DNA from: CAG-791 sp963596015
GTDB taxonomy: Bacteria > Bacillota > Clostridia > Lachnospirales > Lachnospiraceae
Direction: 5' to 3'
Length of the DNA stretch: 28,050 nt
NCBI GenBank assembly: GCA_963596015.1
Contig: CAVBJS010000034.1
Location: 1-28,050 of the forward strand
Of the stretch, positions 21,418-27,996 are shown piece after piece; within the stretch, counting starts at the first letter, position 1, and each line of letters opens with the position of its first letter. The notes under the pieces are model-generated. The model made no database searches and was not told where the DNA came from. It was given only the letters and a program-made list of their open reading frames with translations. The position numbers and the translations under genes were made by a program.

Positions 21418-21648
21418 GAAAAGAAGTAAGAGAACAAGGCTGTGTTACAGTATAGCCCTCGGTATGAATTACTGCTGCGTCTCCGGCCAAACAAGCGGGT
21501 GGCAGGTTACTGTACAGACACCGGCAGATCAAAAGCAAAACGGCGCAAAGTGCACGGTGCGAGACATCTGCCGCGCTTCGGTGCATGGCCGGGTAACCTA
21601 ACAACACATGGCCGGGCAACCTAACAACTTCTGTTCCGAAAAAAGAAC
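21418..21648. other. Repeat-rich gap after codB (decayed element G and a 23-bp tandem duplication)
   Basis: No gene is supported here. GTTACTGTACAG (21506-21517) resembles the left end of the inverted-repeat family, and GGGTAAC (21591-21597) could be its decayed right end, enclosing CGGCAGAT/ATCTGCCG. A second family-like start, GTTACAGTATAG, lies near 21444. A 23-bp unit beginning ATGGCCGGGTAACC is repeated in tandem at 21585-21607 and 21608-21628, with one substitution and the last 2 bases missing. Confidence 0.5.
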
Positions 21649-21677
21649 TTGTAAAAACCACATATTTTTATTATGAT
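21649..21677 (+). promoter_or_regulatory. Promoter for the ferredoxin gene
   Basis: TTGTAA (21649-21654), a 17-bp spacer and TATGAT (21672-21677) lie in an A/T-rich stretch. The predicted start near 21684 places the hairpin at 21689-21725 at the very 5' end of the mRNA. Confidence 0.65.
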
Positions 21678-21688
21678 GGTTGCATAAT

Positions 21689-21725
21689 ATTACCGGCGTA
21701 CCCATACCCTGGGGACGCCGGTAAT
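21689..21725 (+). promoter_or_regulatory. 5'-end hairpin in the ferredoxin leader
   Basis: ATTACCGGCGT (21689-21699) pairs perfectly with ACGCCGGTAAT (21715-21725), with a further CCC/GGG possible in the loop. A stable stem at the 5' end of a short, probably abundant mRNA could protect it from decay. There is no T-run after it, so it is not a terminator. Confidence 0.55.
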
Positions 21726-21808
21726 GTAGTAATCAGGGAAAAAAGTCATAACTAACCCGGCTCCGATCGGACACTTATGACCATTTGTATTCAAAGGAGG
21801 ATTTCACT

Positions 21809-21979
21809 ATGGCACACGTAATTAGCGACGCTTGCATCAGCTGCGGTTCCTGCGCATCCCAATGTCCTGTAAACGCAATTTCCCAGGGCGATACTCAGTT
21901 TGAGATCGACGCTGCAAACTGCATCGACTGCGGTTCCTGCGCAGCACAGTGCCCTGTAGGCGCTATCTCCCAGGGCTAA
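21809..21979 (+). CDS. Clostridial 2[4Fe-4S] ferredoxin
   Basis: A 56-residue electron carrier with eight cysteines in two CxxCxxCxxxCP motifs (CISCGSCASQCP and CIDCGSCAAQCP), the standard low-potential ferredoxin of anaerobes, partner of hydrogenases, pyruvate-ferredoxin oxidoreductase and similar enzymes. The two halves are strikingly alike: CI-CGSCA-QCPV-AISQG is shared in both, reflecting the ancient gene duplication and possibly gene conversion. Start is the ATG at 21809 behind a perfect AAAGGAGG; upstream in-frame codons would precede this site. It is a single-gene unit with its own promoter and terminator, consistent with strong expression. Confidence 0.97.
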   Translation: MAHVISDACISCGSCASQCPVNAISQGDTQFEIDAANCIDCGSCAAQCPVGAISQG

Positions 21980-21997
21980 TAGCAGCAACGGAGGAAG

Positions 21998-22035
21998 AAA
22001 GAGCGGTTATTCGCAGGAATAACCGCTCTTTTTTT
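21998..22035 (+). terminator. Rho-independent terminator of the ferredoxin gene
   Basis: AAAGAGCGGTTATTC (21998-22012) pairs perfectly with GAATAACCGCTCTTT (22017-22031), 15 bp with a GCAG loop, followed by more T. It is one of the strongest terminators in the window. Confidence 0.95.
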
Positions 22036-22048
22036 GTTGCCGTATGCG

Positions 22049-22171
22049 TGGTATACTTAACTGTCAACAGGTTCTGCAGACAGTCAGTGTATTGCTGCCC
22101 GGACCCGGTTCCATGAGCGGGTGACCACGCAGCAACAGCAGCCTCTGTAGACAGTACTCTGCAGAAAGGAG
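22049..22171 (+). promoter_or_regulatory. Extended -10 promoter and folded leader of gdpP
   Basis: TGGTATACT (22049-22057) is an extended -10; its -35 region is poor. The leader folds: TTCTGCAG (22072-22079) pairs with CTGCAGAA (22159-22166), TTGCTGC (22092-22098) with GCAGCAA (22129-22135) and ACCCG (22104-22108) with CGGGT (22118-22122). The 3' strand of the outer stem is directly joined to AAGGAG (22166-22171), so pairing could influence ribosome access. Confidence 0.5.
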
Positions 22172-22185
22172 TAAGCCCTGAAGCC

Positions 22186-24234
22186 ATGAATAATCGAGTT
22201 AAAATGAAAGGACGCCTGGCTAATTACTTCAACGCGCCGGTACGTCTGGGCTTCTTTCTCATTCTGGTAAATCTGCTGATTTACATTACAGATCTGACGG
22301 CAGGTATCATCCTCTCCTGCTTCGTGGTGGTCTACTACGCCATTGTCCTTTCCATGTATATGAATAACCGCTCCATGCTGATGAATGAGCTGGTGAGTTT
22401 TGCCACAGAGTATGGACAGATACAGCGAAAGCTGCTGCGGGATCTGGCACTGCCCTACGCCATACTGGACGACGCAGGCCGGGTCATCTGGACCAATGCG
22501 GCCTTCGAGCGGATCGTTCATAGGGAGAAAGGGTATCGGAAGTCCATTTCCACCATTTTTCCCTCACTGACCAAAGAAGTTCTTCCCACCGATGAGGCGG
22601 ATGTAAAGCTGCAGATCGATTACGAGAGCAGCAATTACATGGTGCACATGAAGAAGATCCCGTTAGATGAGATGGCGAAAAACAGTGACATCATCGATGC
22701 CACCGGTTATAACAGCTATCTGATCGCCCTGTATCTCTTCGATGACACCGCTGTACGGCTGGCCATTCAGGAAGTAGACGACCAGAGCGTGGTATTCGGC
22801 TTTATTTACATGGATAACTACGAGGAAGCCTTAGACAGCGTAGAGGATGTGCGCCGCTCCCTGCTAATCGCCCTGATCGACCGAAAGGTCAATAAGTATA
22901 TTTCCGCCTGCGACGGTATCTGCAGCAAGATCGAAAAGGACAAGTACCTGATCCTGCTGCGCAAGAAATCCCTGCGGGCCCTGCAGGAAGAGCGCTTTGA
23001 GCTTCTCTCGGAGGTTAAGACGGTCAATATCGGAAATGAGATGGCCATTACCCTGAGTATCGGCATCGGCTTAGACGGTCTGACCTATGCCCAGAATTAT
23101 GAATTCGCCAGAAATGCCATCGATCTGGCCCTTGGCCGGGGCGGTGACCAGGCAGTAGTCAAGACACCGGAGAATATCACCTACTACGGCGGCAAGAGCC
23201 AGCAGGTGGAGAAGAGCACCCGGGTGAAGGCGAGAGTAAAGGCGCAGGCCCTTAAGGAGATCATTTCCGGCAAGGATTCCGTTTATATCATGGGACACCG
23301 TCTGGGAGATGTGGACTGCTTCGGTGCGGCGGTGGGTATTTACCGCATTACCAGGACCATGAACCGGGAAGCCCATATCGTGCTGAACGAGGTGACCACT
23401 TCCATTCAGCCGGTTCTGGAGCTTTTCAAGAATAATGAAGAGTATCCGGATGATCTTTTTTATACCAGCCAGCAGGCTATCGAGCATGTCTCGGACAATG
23501 CGGCGCTGGTGGTGGTAGATGTCAATAAGCCCAGCATCACAGAGTGTCCGGAGCTGCTGCGGCTATGCAAATCCATTGTGGTGTTGGATCACCACCGGCA
23601 GGGTACAGAGGTGATCGAGAATGCCACCCTCTCCTATGTGGAGGCTTACGCCTCCTCCGCCTGCGAGATGGTTTCCGAGATCCTGCAGTATACCGGAGAG
23701 GATATTAAGATCCGGTCAGAAGAAGCGGATGCCATGTATGCCGGCATTGTGGTGGATACCAATAACTTTGTGAGCAAGACCGGCGTGCGCACCTTTGAGG
23801 CGGCGGCATTCCTGCGGCGAAACGGCGCCGATGTCACCCGGGTCCGTAAGCTTTTCCGGGAAAATGCGGCGGAGTACAAGGCAAAGGCGGATGCAGTGTC
23901 TCAGGCAGAGATCTACCGGGGCGCTTATGCCATTTCCACCTGTACCAACCAGGATATCCAGAGCCCCACAGTGGTGGGAGCCCAGGCAGCCAATGAGCTT
24001 TTGAACATCAAGGGCGTGAAGGCCAGCTTTATCCTGACGGAATATCAGAATCAGATTTTCATCAGTGCCCGTTCCATTGACGAGGTCAATGTGCAGGTCA
24101 TCATGGAGCATTTAGGCGGCGGCGGACACATGAACATCGCCGGCTGTCAGATGGACGATATGTCTGTGGCAGAGGCCATCGGGGTACTGAAGCACACCAT
24201 CGATACCATGATCGAGAAAGGAGAATTAACATGA
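22186..24234 (+). CDS. gdpP: Cyclic-di-AMP phosphodiesterase GdpP
   Basis: A 682-residue membrane-bound enzyme that hydrolyses c-di-AMP to pApA. Domains in order: two transmembrane helices (about 18-60), PAS-like sensor (about 85-150), degenerate GGDEF (about 175-300; no GGDEF motif), DHH domain (about 355-500) and DHHA1 (about 580-682). The metal site is visible as H371, D375 and D377 in GHRLGDVDCFG, the D468-H469-H470 triad in VVLDHHRQG, and D in AGIVVDTNNF; the substrate loop GGGGHMNIAG has H648. All catalytic residues appear intact. The ATG at 22186 lies unusually far (14 bases) from AAGGAG, with no better in-frame start visible. It overlaps rplI by 4 bp (ATGA), implying translational coupling, as is usual in Firmicutes. 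Confidence 0.95.
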   Translation: MNNRVKMKGRLANYFNAPVRLGFFLILVNLLIYITDLTAGIILSCFVVVYYAIVLSMYMNNRSMLMNELVSFATEYGQIQRKLLRDLALPYAILDDAGRVIWTNAAFERIVHREKGYRKSISTIFPSLTKEVLPTDEADVKLQIDYESSNYMVHMKKIPLDEMAKNSDIIDATGYNSYLIALYLFDDTAVRLAIQEVDDQSVVFGFIYMDNYEEALDSVEDVRRSLLIALIDRKVNKYISACDGICSKIEKDKYLILLRKKSLRALQEERFELLSEVKTVNIGNEMAITLSIGIGLDGLTYAQNYEFARNAIDLALGRGGDQAVVKTPENITYYGGKSQQVEKSTRVKARVKAQALKEIISGKDSVYIMGHRLGDVDCFGAAVGIYRITRTMNREAHIVLNEVTTSIQPVLELFKNNEEYPDDLFYTSQQAIEHVSDNAALVVVDVNKPSITECPELLRLCKSIVVLDHHRQGTEVIENATLSYVEAYASSACEMVSEILQYTGEDIKIRSEEADAMYAGIVVDTNNFVSKTGVRTFEAAAFLRRNGADVTRVRKLFRENAAEYKAKADAVSQAEIYRGAYAISTCTNQDIQSPTVVGAQAANELLNIKGVKASFILTEYQNQIFISARSIDEVNVQVIMEHLGGGGHMNIAGCQMDDMSVAEAIGVLKHTIDTMIEKGELT

Positions 24235-24677
24235 AAGTAATCTTACTGGCAGATGTAAAAGCACTTGGAAAAAAGGGTGATGTAGTAGAGGTCAGCGACG
24301 GCTATGCACGGAACATGCTGCTGCCGAAGAAGCTGGGCGTAGAAGCTACTGACAAGAATAAGAATGACCTGAAGCTGCAGAAGGCCCACGAGGAAAAGGT
24401 AGCTGCTCAGAAGCTGGCAGAGGCAGAGGCTATGGCCGGTGACCTGAATAAGATCAAGATCACCGTTACCATGAAAGCCGGTGAAAACGGTAAGGTATTC
24501 GGCTCCGTTTCCTCCAAGGAGATCGCCCAGGCTGCTAAGGACCAGCACAACGTAGAGCTGGATAAGAAGAAGATCCAGTTAGAAGAGCCCATCAAGAGCT
24601 TCGGCGAGTTCACCGTGCCGATCAAGCTCCACACCAAGGTGACCGGCAAGCTGCACGTGGTTGTGAAAGAGAAATAG
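24231..24677 (+). CDS. rplI: 50S ribosomal protein L9
   Basis: The 148-residue protein binds 23S rRNA through its N-terminal domain and reaches out from the ribosome with its C-terminal domain. The N-terminal MKVILLADVKALGKKGDVVE and GYARNMLLPKKLG are diagnostic; a long connecting helix (about 45-75) and the C-terminal domain follow. Length is standard. The start overlaps the gdpP stop and has GAAAGGAGAA upstream. In many Firmicutes dnaB follows in the same direction; here dnaB is convergent. Confidence 0.98.
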   Translation: MKVILLADVKALGKKGDVVEVSDGYARNMLLPKKLGVEATDKNKNDLKLQKAHEEKVAAQKLAEAEAMAGDLNKIKITVTMKAGENGKVFGSVSSKEIAQAAKDQHNVELDKKKIQLEEPIKSFGEFTVPIKLHTKVTGKLHVVVKEK

Positions 24678-24703
24678 GGTTAAACAACACAGCGTTAACA
24701 GCG

Positions 24704-24740
24704 CAGCAGCTGGATTTTCCAAAGAAAAAGCCGGCTGCTG
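24704..24740 (+). terminator. Weak hairpin after rplI
   Basis: CAGCAGC (24704-24710) pairs with GCTGCTG (24734-24740), with further TTTT/AAAA pairing inside. No T-run follows, so the bidirectional terminator at 24919-24964 is the more likely stop for gdpP-rplI. Confidence 0.35.
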
Positions 24741-24760
24741 AACAAGAACAAATACAAATT

Positions 24761-24914
24761 GTAGCTATTCAGCCTGCATCTCGATTTTCCGTCGGAAAAC
24801 CGAGATGCGGCTGGCCAGAGGCGCTTCGCGCCTTGGCCGCCTGTCATATTTCAATGTGAATTTGCCTGCAAGCAGGCAATTCACATTGAAATATGGCAGG
24901 TGCTGAACAGTAGA
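24761..24914. mobile_element. Composite palindromic element H between convergent rplI and dnaB
   Basis: The ends GTAGCTATTCAG (24761-24772) and CTGAACAGTAGA (24903-24914) resemble the inverted-repeat family. Inside are three hairpins: GCATCTCG/CGAGATGC extended by TTTTCC/GGAAAA, a GC-rich stem with a TTCG loop (AGGCGC/GCGCCT), and a near-perfect 24-bp stem between CATATTTCAATGTGAATT and its complement. The right end shares 18 bases with element D. It combines element-family ends with the three-hairpin layout of the leader family. No 8-bp flanking duplication is visible. Confidence 0.6.
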
Positions 24915-24918
24915 GCAT

Positions 24919-24964
24919 AAAAAAGAGAGGGGAGAATCCTGAGATTCTCTTTCCTCTCTTTTTT
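24919..24964. terminator. Bidirectional terminator between rplI and dnaB
   Basis: An A-run, AAGAGAGG and GAATC-CTGA-GATTC, then CCTCTCTT and a T-run form one long stem with U-tracts on either strand. It can end both gdpP-rplI (plus) and dnaB (minus; stop codon just beyond). Confidence 0.9.
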
Positions 24965-24969
24965 GTACC

Positions 24970-26325
24970 TTAATAAGGATGCTGTACGGGCCCGGCCAGG
25001 TTGGCGAACTTGGTGAGCTGGGGCTGCCAGCTTAATTCCACGGTGCCGATGGGGCCGTTACGCTGCTTGGCGATAATGATCTCCGCCACACCCTTTTTCT
25101 CCGTATCCGGGTGATAGTAGTCGTCGCGATAGATGAACATGACCACGTCCGCATCCTGCTCGATGGCGCCGGATTCACGCAGATCGGAGAGCATAGGCCG
25201 GTGGTCGGTACGGGACTCCACGGCACGGGAGAGCTGGGAAAGGGCGATGATGGGCACATTCAGCTCTCTGGCAATGGATTTTAAGGAGCGGGAGATCTCG
25301 GACACCTCCTGCTGTCTGGAGTCGCTGTTTTTCCCGGCGCTGGCGCTCATGAGCTGGATATAGTCGATCATGACCATATCCAGGCCGAATTCCAGCTTGT
25401 ACTTTCGGCACTTGGTGCGCAGCTCCGATACGGAGATAGCAGGGGTGTCGTCGATGATCAGCTTACTCTGGCCGATATTGCCGGCGCTTTCGATCAGATC
25501 GCCCCACTCCTGGTCGCTTAAGTCACCGGTGCGGAGCTTCTGGGCATCCACATGGGATTCCATGGCGAAGAGTCGGTTGGTCAGCTGCTCCTTACTCATT
25601 TCCAGAGAAAAGATGGCCACGCAGCGGTTCTCCCGGAAGGCGGCGTGCTCTGCGATATTTAAGGCAAAGGCGGTCTTTCCCATGGAAGGACGGGCTGCCA
25701 CCAGAATGAAATCGGCGGGCTGCATGCCGGCGGTGCGGTTGTCTAAGTCGGTAAAGCCGGTGGCTACACCGGTGACATTGCCCTTCATACGGGAGGCTTC
25801 CTCGATCTTGCTCATGGCATTGAGGACGATCTGGCGGATGGGCACAAAGTCGGAGATGTTTCGCTTCTGGGCCAGGGCAAAGACCTTCTGCTCCGCCTGG
25901 TCCAGGATGGTGGGGATGTCCTCTTTTTCCATATAGCAGGTGTTGGCGATCTCCTCGTTGACCCGGATCATCCGGCGCAGCATGGATTTGTTGGCCACGA
26001 TCTCCGCATAGGTCTTTACGTTGGCGGAGGTAGGCACCTGGGAGACCACCTGGGCGATAAATTCGGTGCTGTAGGACTCCGGCGGCAGATTTTTCTCCCT
26101 GAGCTTACTCTGGAGGGTTACCGGGTCTACGGCCATGTCATTTTGAAACAATTCCATAATGGCGCCAAATACCATGCCATATTGTCTGGAATAAAAATCT
26201 TCCTGTGTCAGAATCTCCCCGGCGGTCTGGATGGCCTCCCGGTCCATGATCATGGAACCGATGACAGACTGCTCCGCATCCAGGTCATGGGGCATTACCC
26301 TTCGAATTACTTCTTCTTCAGCCAT
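24970..26325 (-). CDS. dnaB: Replicative DNA helicase DnaB
   Basis: The 451-residue hexameric 5'-3' helicase of the replication fork (called DnaC in Bacillus). The N-terminal domain begins with PHDLDAEQSVIGSMI (12-26), which binds primase and loader. The RecA-like C-terminal domain has Walker A ARPSMGKT (211-218), Walker B VMIDYIQLM (D321), and later RESGAIEQDADVV and KQRNGPIGTVEL, where the Arg finger and DNA loops lie. No intein is present. The start chosen is the ATG at 26325 behind AAAGGAAA; an in-frame ATG 21 bases upstream would overlap the leader hairpin. It is convergent with gdpP-rplI, unlike the common co-directional arrangement. Confidence 0.97.
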   Translation of the reverse strand: MAEEEVIRRVMPHDLDAEQSVIGSMIMDREAIQTAGEILTQEDFYSRQYGMVFGAIMELFQNDMAVDPVTLQSKLREKNLPPESYSTEFIAQVVSQVPTSANVKTYAEIVANKSMLRRMIRVNEEIANTCYMEKEDIPTILDQAEQKVFALAQKRNISDFVPIRQIVLNAMSKIEEASRMKGNVTGVATGFTDLDNRTAGMQPADFILVAARPSMGKTAFALNIAEHAAFRENRCVAIFSLEMSKEQLTNRLFAMESHVDAQKLRTGDLSDQEWGDLIESAGNIGQSKLIIDDTPAISVSELRTKCRKYKLEFGLDMVMIDYIQLMSASAGKNSDSRQQEVSEISRSLKSIARELNVPIIALSQLSRAVESRTDHRPMLSDLRESGAIEQDADVVMFIYRDDYYHPDTEKKGVAEIIIAKQRNGPIGTVELSWQPQLTKFANLAGPVQHPY

Positions 26326-26338
26326 GGTTTCCTTTCTG

Positions 26339-26400
26339 TGCCGCAATGCAACTATTGGTCTGCGGCAGTATCCGGAGAAGCCGCGCAGGCGGATCCTCCG
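26339..26400 (-). repeat. Multi-hairpin leader element, diverged copy upstream of dnaB
   Basis: Read on the minus strand: a hairpin-3-like CGGAGGATCCGCC-TGCG-CGGCTTCTCCG (26400 to 26373), then TGCCGCA (26367-26361) pairing with TGCGGCA (26345-26339) across a 15-base loop, then AGAAAGGAAACC and the dnaB ATG. This is the same order and position relative to the ribosome binding site as upstream of the metalloregulator gene, with GGATCCGCCTGCG shared. Confidence 0.6.
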
Positions 26401-26469
26401 ATGAGATCAAAATTCGGTAAAGGTATTTTAGCATTTCTTCACCTGTTTGAGTAGATGGGGATGAGCTTT

Positions 26470-26510
26470 GTTGCAGTGCAGGCGCCGGCTAACCGGCGCT
26501 GCACAGTAAT
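26470..26510. mobile_element. Short inverted-repeat element J
   Basis: A 41-bp element with termini GTTGCAGTGCAG (26470-26481) and CTGCACAGTAAT (26499-26510), each 10/12 identical to the family consensus; one difference (T-A to G-C at position 9) is compensated on both sides. The inner CGCCGG/CCGGCG completes a strong hairpin. The 8-bp flanks TGAGCTTT and TGTCCTTT match at 6 positions. Confidence 0.65.
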
Positions 26511-26523
26511 TGTCCTTTCGATA

Positions 26524-26555
26524 ATTATAAAAAAAGTATAAAACATTTGTGCCAA
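26524..26555 (-). promoter_or_regulatory. Possible dnaB promoter
   Basis: On the minus strand TTGGCA (26550-26555) and a perfect TATAAT (26524-26529) are separated by 20 bp, longer than usual; a second -10-like TATACT lies at 26535-26540. Strand and location fit dnaB, with element J in its leader, but the spacing lowers confidence. Confidence 0.35.
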
Positions 26556-26579
26556 AACCATTAAATTACGGGCTTTTTC

Positions 26580-26609
26580 TTGACGCGAGAGGTGCCTGGA
26601 GTCTATAGT
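26580..26609 (+). promoter_or_regulatory. Probable promoter for mecA
   Basis: TTGACG (26580-26585), an 18-bp spacer and TATAGT (26604-26609). This would give a leader of about 240 bases containing element F. A TATGATATACT sequence at 26781-26791 is an alternative -10 closer to the gene but lacks a -35. Confidence 0.5.
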
Positions 26610-26647
26610 TACGGTACTATAAAAAGAGATTGTCTGCGCAGAGAGAC

Positions 26648-26724
26648 GTTACAGTTCAGATATCGTTCCCTCAACCGGACACTTCCAACAGGCCCCGTCG
26701 CATGGCTGACGTCTGAACGGTAAC
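26648..26724. mobile_element. Inverted-repeat element F with a perfect 8-bp target-site duplication
   Basis: The 77-bp element has 13-bp termini GTTACAGTTCAGA (26648-26660) and TCTGAACGGTAAC (26712-26724), one mismatch. It is flanked on both sides by AGAGAGAC (26640-26647 and 26725-26732), an exact 8-bp direct repeat starting at the element boundary. This is the clearest evidence that the family moves by a transposition-like mechanism. There is no ORF inside. It sits in the mecA leader. Confidence 0.85.
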
Positions 26725-26858
26725 AGAGAGACTGGCGGACATAACCGCCGGGATGAGAAATATCCCCAAATGCGACATAGTATGATATACTAAACATATG
26801 TTTTGCATCACCGGCGAAGATCATGTACCGGATACCATACGGAAGGGAGGAAACCTTC

Positions 26859-27611
26859 ATGAAGATAGAAAAAGTCAATGATAACCAGATCCGCTGCACA
26901 CTGACGGGAGAGGATCTTGCCAAGCGGCAGCTCAAGATCAGCGAGCTGGCCTACGGCACGGAGAAAGCAAAAAATCTCTTTCGTGATATGATGCAGCAGG
27001 CTTCTTTTATGTTTGGGTTTGACGCGGAGAATATTCCGTTGATGATCGAGGCCATTCCGCTGAATTCGGACTGTATCGTGCTGATCGTCACCAAGGTGGA
27101 GGATCCGGAGGAGTTAGATACCCGTTTTTCCAATTTTGCACCTTCTGTGCATGATGGAGAGGACGATGCAGACAGCGAGGCATCGGCTGCCTATGAGGCT
27201 TTGATCAACGCCATCAAAAAGGGTATGGATACCGGAGAGGTGGAGACCGCCAGTCAGCCGGCAGAGGGCGTTCCCACCGAAGAGGAAGCCATAGCCAATG
27301 CCAAGCGTTTTATCTATACCAATCGTTTGTATTCCTTTTCCAGTATGAAGGATGTGCTGATGGTCTCCAGGATCACAGGAGAGGTTTACAGCTATCAGAG
27401 CTCTCTTTACCGGGATGAAAAGGAAGACAGATATTATCTCTTCCTCTCCATGCCGGATGTGGATACTGTAACGTCGATGCAGCAGGTGCTGTTGGTCATG
27501 AATGAATACGGACAGCAGGAGATGAACACCTACGCCAGAGAACAGTATCTGATGGAACACTGCACCGTGCTGGTTCCGGAGAATGCGCTGCAGGAGCTGG
27601 CGATGGTCTAG
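26859..27611 (+). CDS. mecA: Adaptor protein MecA
   Basis: A 250-residue adaptor that delivers substrates to the ClpC-ClpP protease and promotes ClpC assembly; in Bacillus it targets ComK. The N-terminal substrate-binding domain (1-85) starts with MKIEKVNDNQIRCTLT, typical of the family. A Glu/Asp/Ala-rich linker (about 95-135) leads to the C-terminal ClpC-binding domain (about 150-250, KRFIYTNRLYSFSSMKDVL and later EYGQ). Start is the ATG at 26859 behind GGGAGG; the upstream in-frame start is poorer. It is transcribed alone, with element F in its leader and a bidirectional terminator after it. ClpC itself is not in the window. Confidence 0.92.
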   Translation: MKIEKVNDNQIRCTLTGEDLAKRQLKISELAYGTEKAKNLFRDMMQQASFMFGFDAENIPLMIEAIPLNSDCIVLIVTKVEDPEELDTRFSNFAPSVHDGEDDADSEASAAYEALINAIKKGMDTGEVETASQPAEGVPTEEEAIANAKRFIYTNRLYSFSSMKDVLMVSRITGEVYSYQSSLYRDEKEDRYYLFLSMPDVDTVTSMQQVLLVMNEYGQQEMNTYAREQYLMEHCTVLVPENALQELAMV

Positions 27612-27629
27612 TGGGGAAAAGAATGACAA

Positions 27630-27677
27630 CAAAAAAGGACGACTGACATTGAAGAAAGTGTCAGTCATCCTTTTTTT
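27630..27677. terminator. Bidirectional terminator between mecA and the DUF1858 gene
   Basis: A6, then GACTGACA (27641-27648) and TGTCAGTC (27659-27666) with GGA/TCC extension and T7 (27671-27677). It has U-tracts on both strands and lies between two convergent genes. Confidence 0.92.
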
Positions 27678-27708
27678 ATTAAGCAGTTAAGACAAATGTT
27701 TTACCGGC

Positions 27709-27900
27709 TTAAACCTGCTTGATCTGCTCCATCAGCTCGTTTACATCTACGCCGTGAACCATAGCAGCCTCTGCCAGTGTCTCACCCTGAGATGCAGGGC
27801 AGCCCAGGCAATGCATGCCGATGGACATCAGCACAGGGGCAATGTTGGGGTTGATCATCAGCGCTTCGCCGATCTTGGTATCTTTGGTGATTTCTGCCAT
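27709..27900 (-). CDS. DUF1858 small protein
   Basis: A 63-residue cytoplasmic protein of the DUF1858 type. It has the characteristic ITKDTKIGEALMINPNIAPVL opening and the central GMHCLGCPASQGETLAEAA, with a CxxC pair that may form a disulfide or bind metal; the C-terminal part is a short helix. Members are found alone or fused to hybrid-cluster and other redox proteins in anaerobes, and their function is not established. Start is the ATG at 27900 behind AAGGAG; a longer in-frame ORF from 27948 lacks a ribosome binding site. It has its own promoter and terminator. Confidence 0.9.
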   Translation of the reverse strand: MAEITKDTKIGEALMINPNIAPVLMSIGMHCLGCPASQGETLAEAAMVHGVDVNELMEQIKQV

Positions 27901-27967
27901 TTTTTTCTCCTTATAAGTGGTGTACAAAGCCACAGTGCTCTGCGGCAACTATATTCTAAACAGCGAC

Positions 27968-27996
27968 AGTATAACGTATTTCCGGAAATCACGCAA
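27968..27996 (-). promoter_or_regulatory. Promoter of the DUF1858 gene with a palindrome in the spacer
   Basis: Minus strand: TTGCGT (27991-27996), 17-bp spacer, TATACT (27968-27973). The spacer holds the perfect 12-bp palindrome ATTTCCGGAAAT (27978-27989), positioned where a bound regulator would block or reshape the promoter. The remaining 54 bases to the window end show no gene I can support. Confidence 0.65.
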
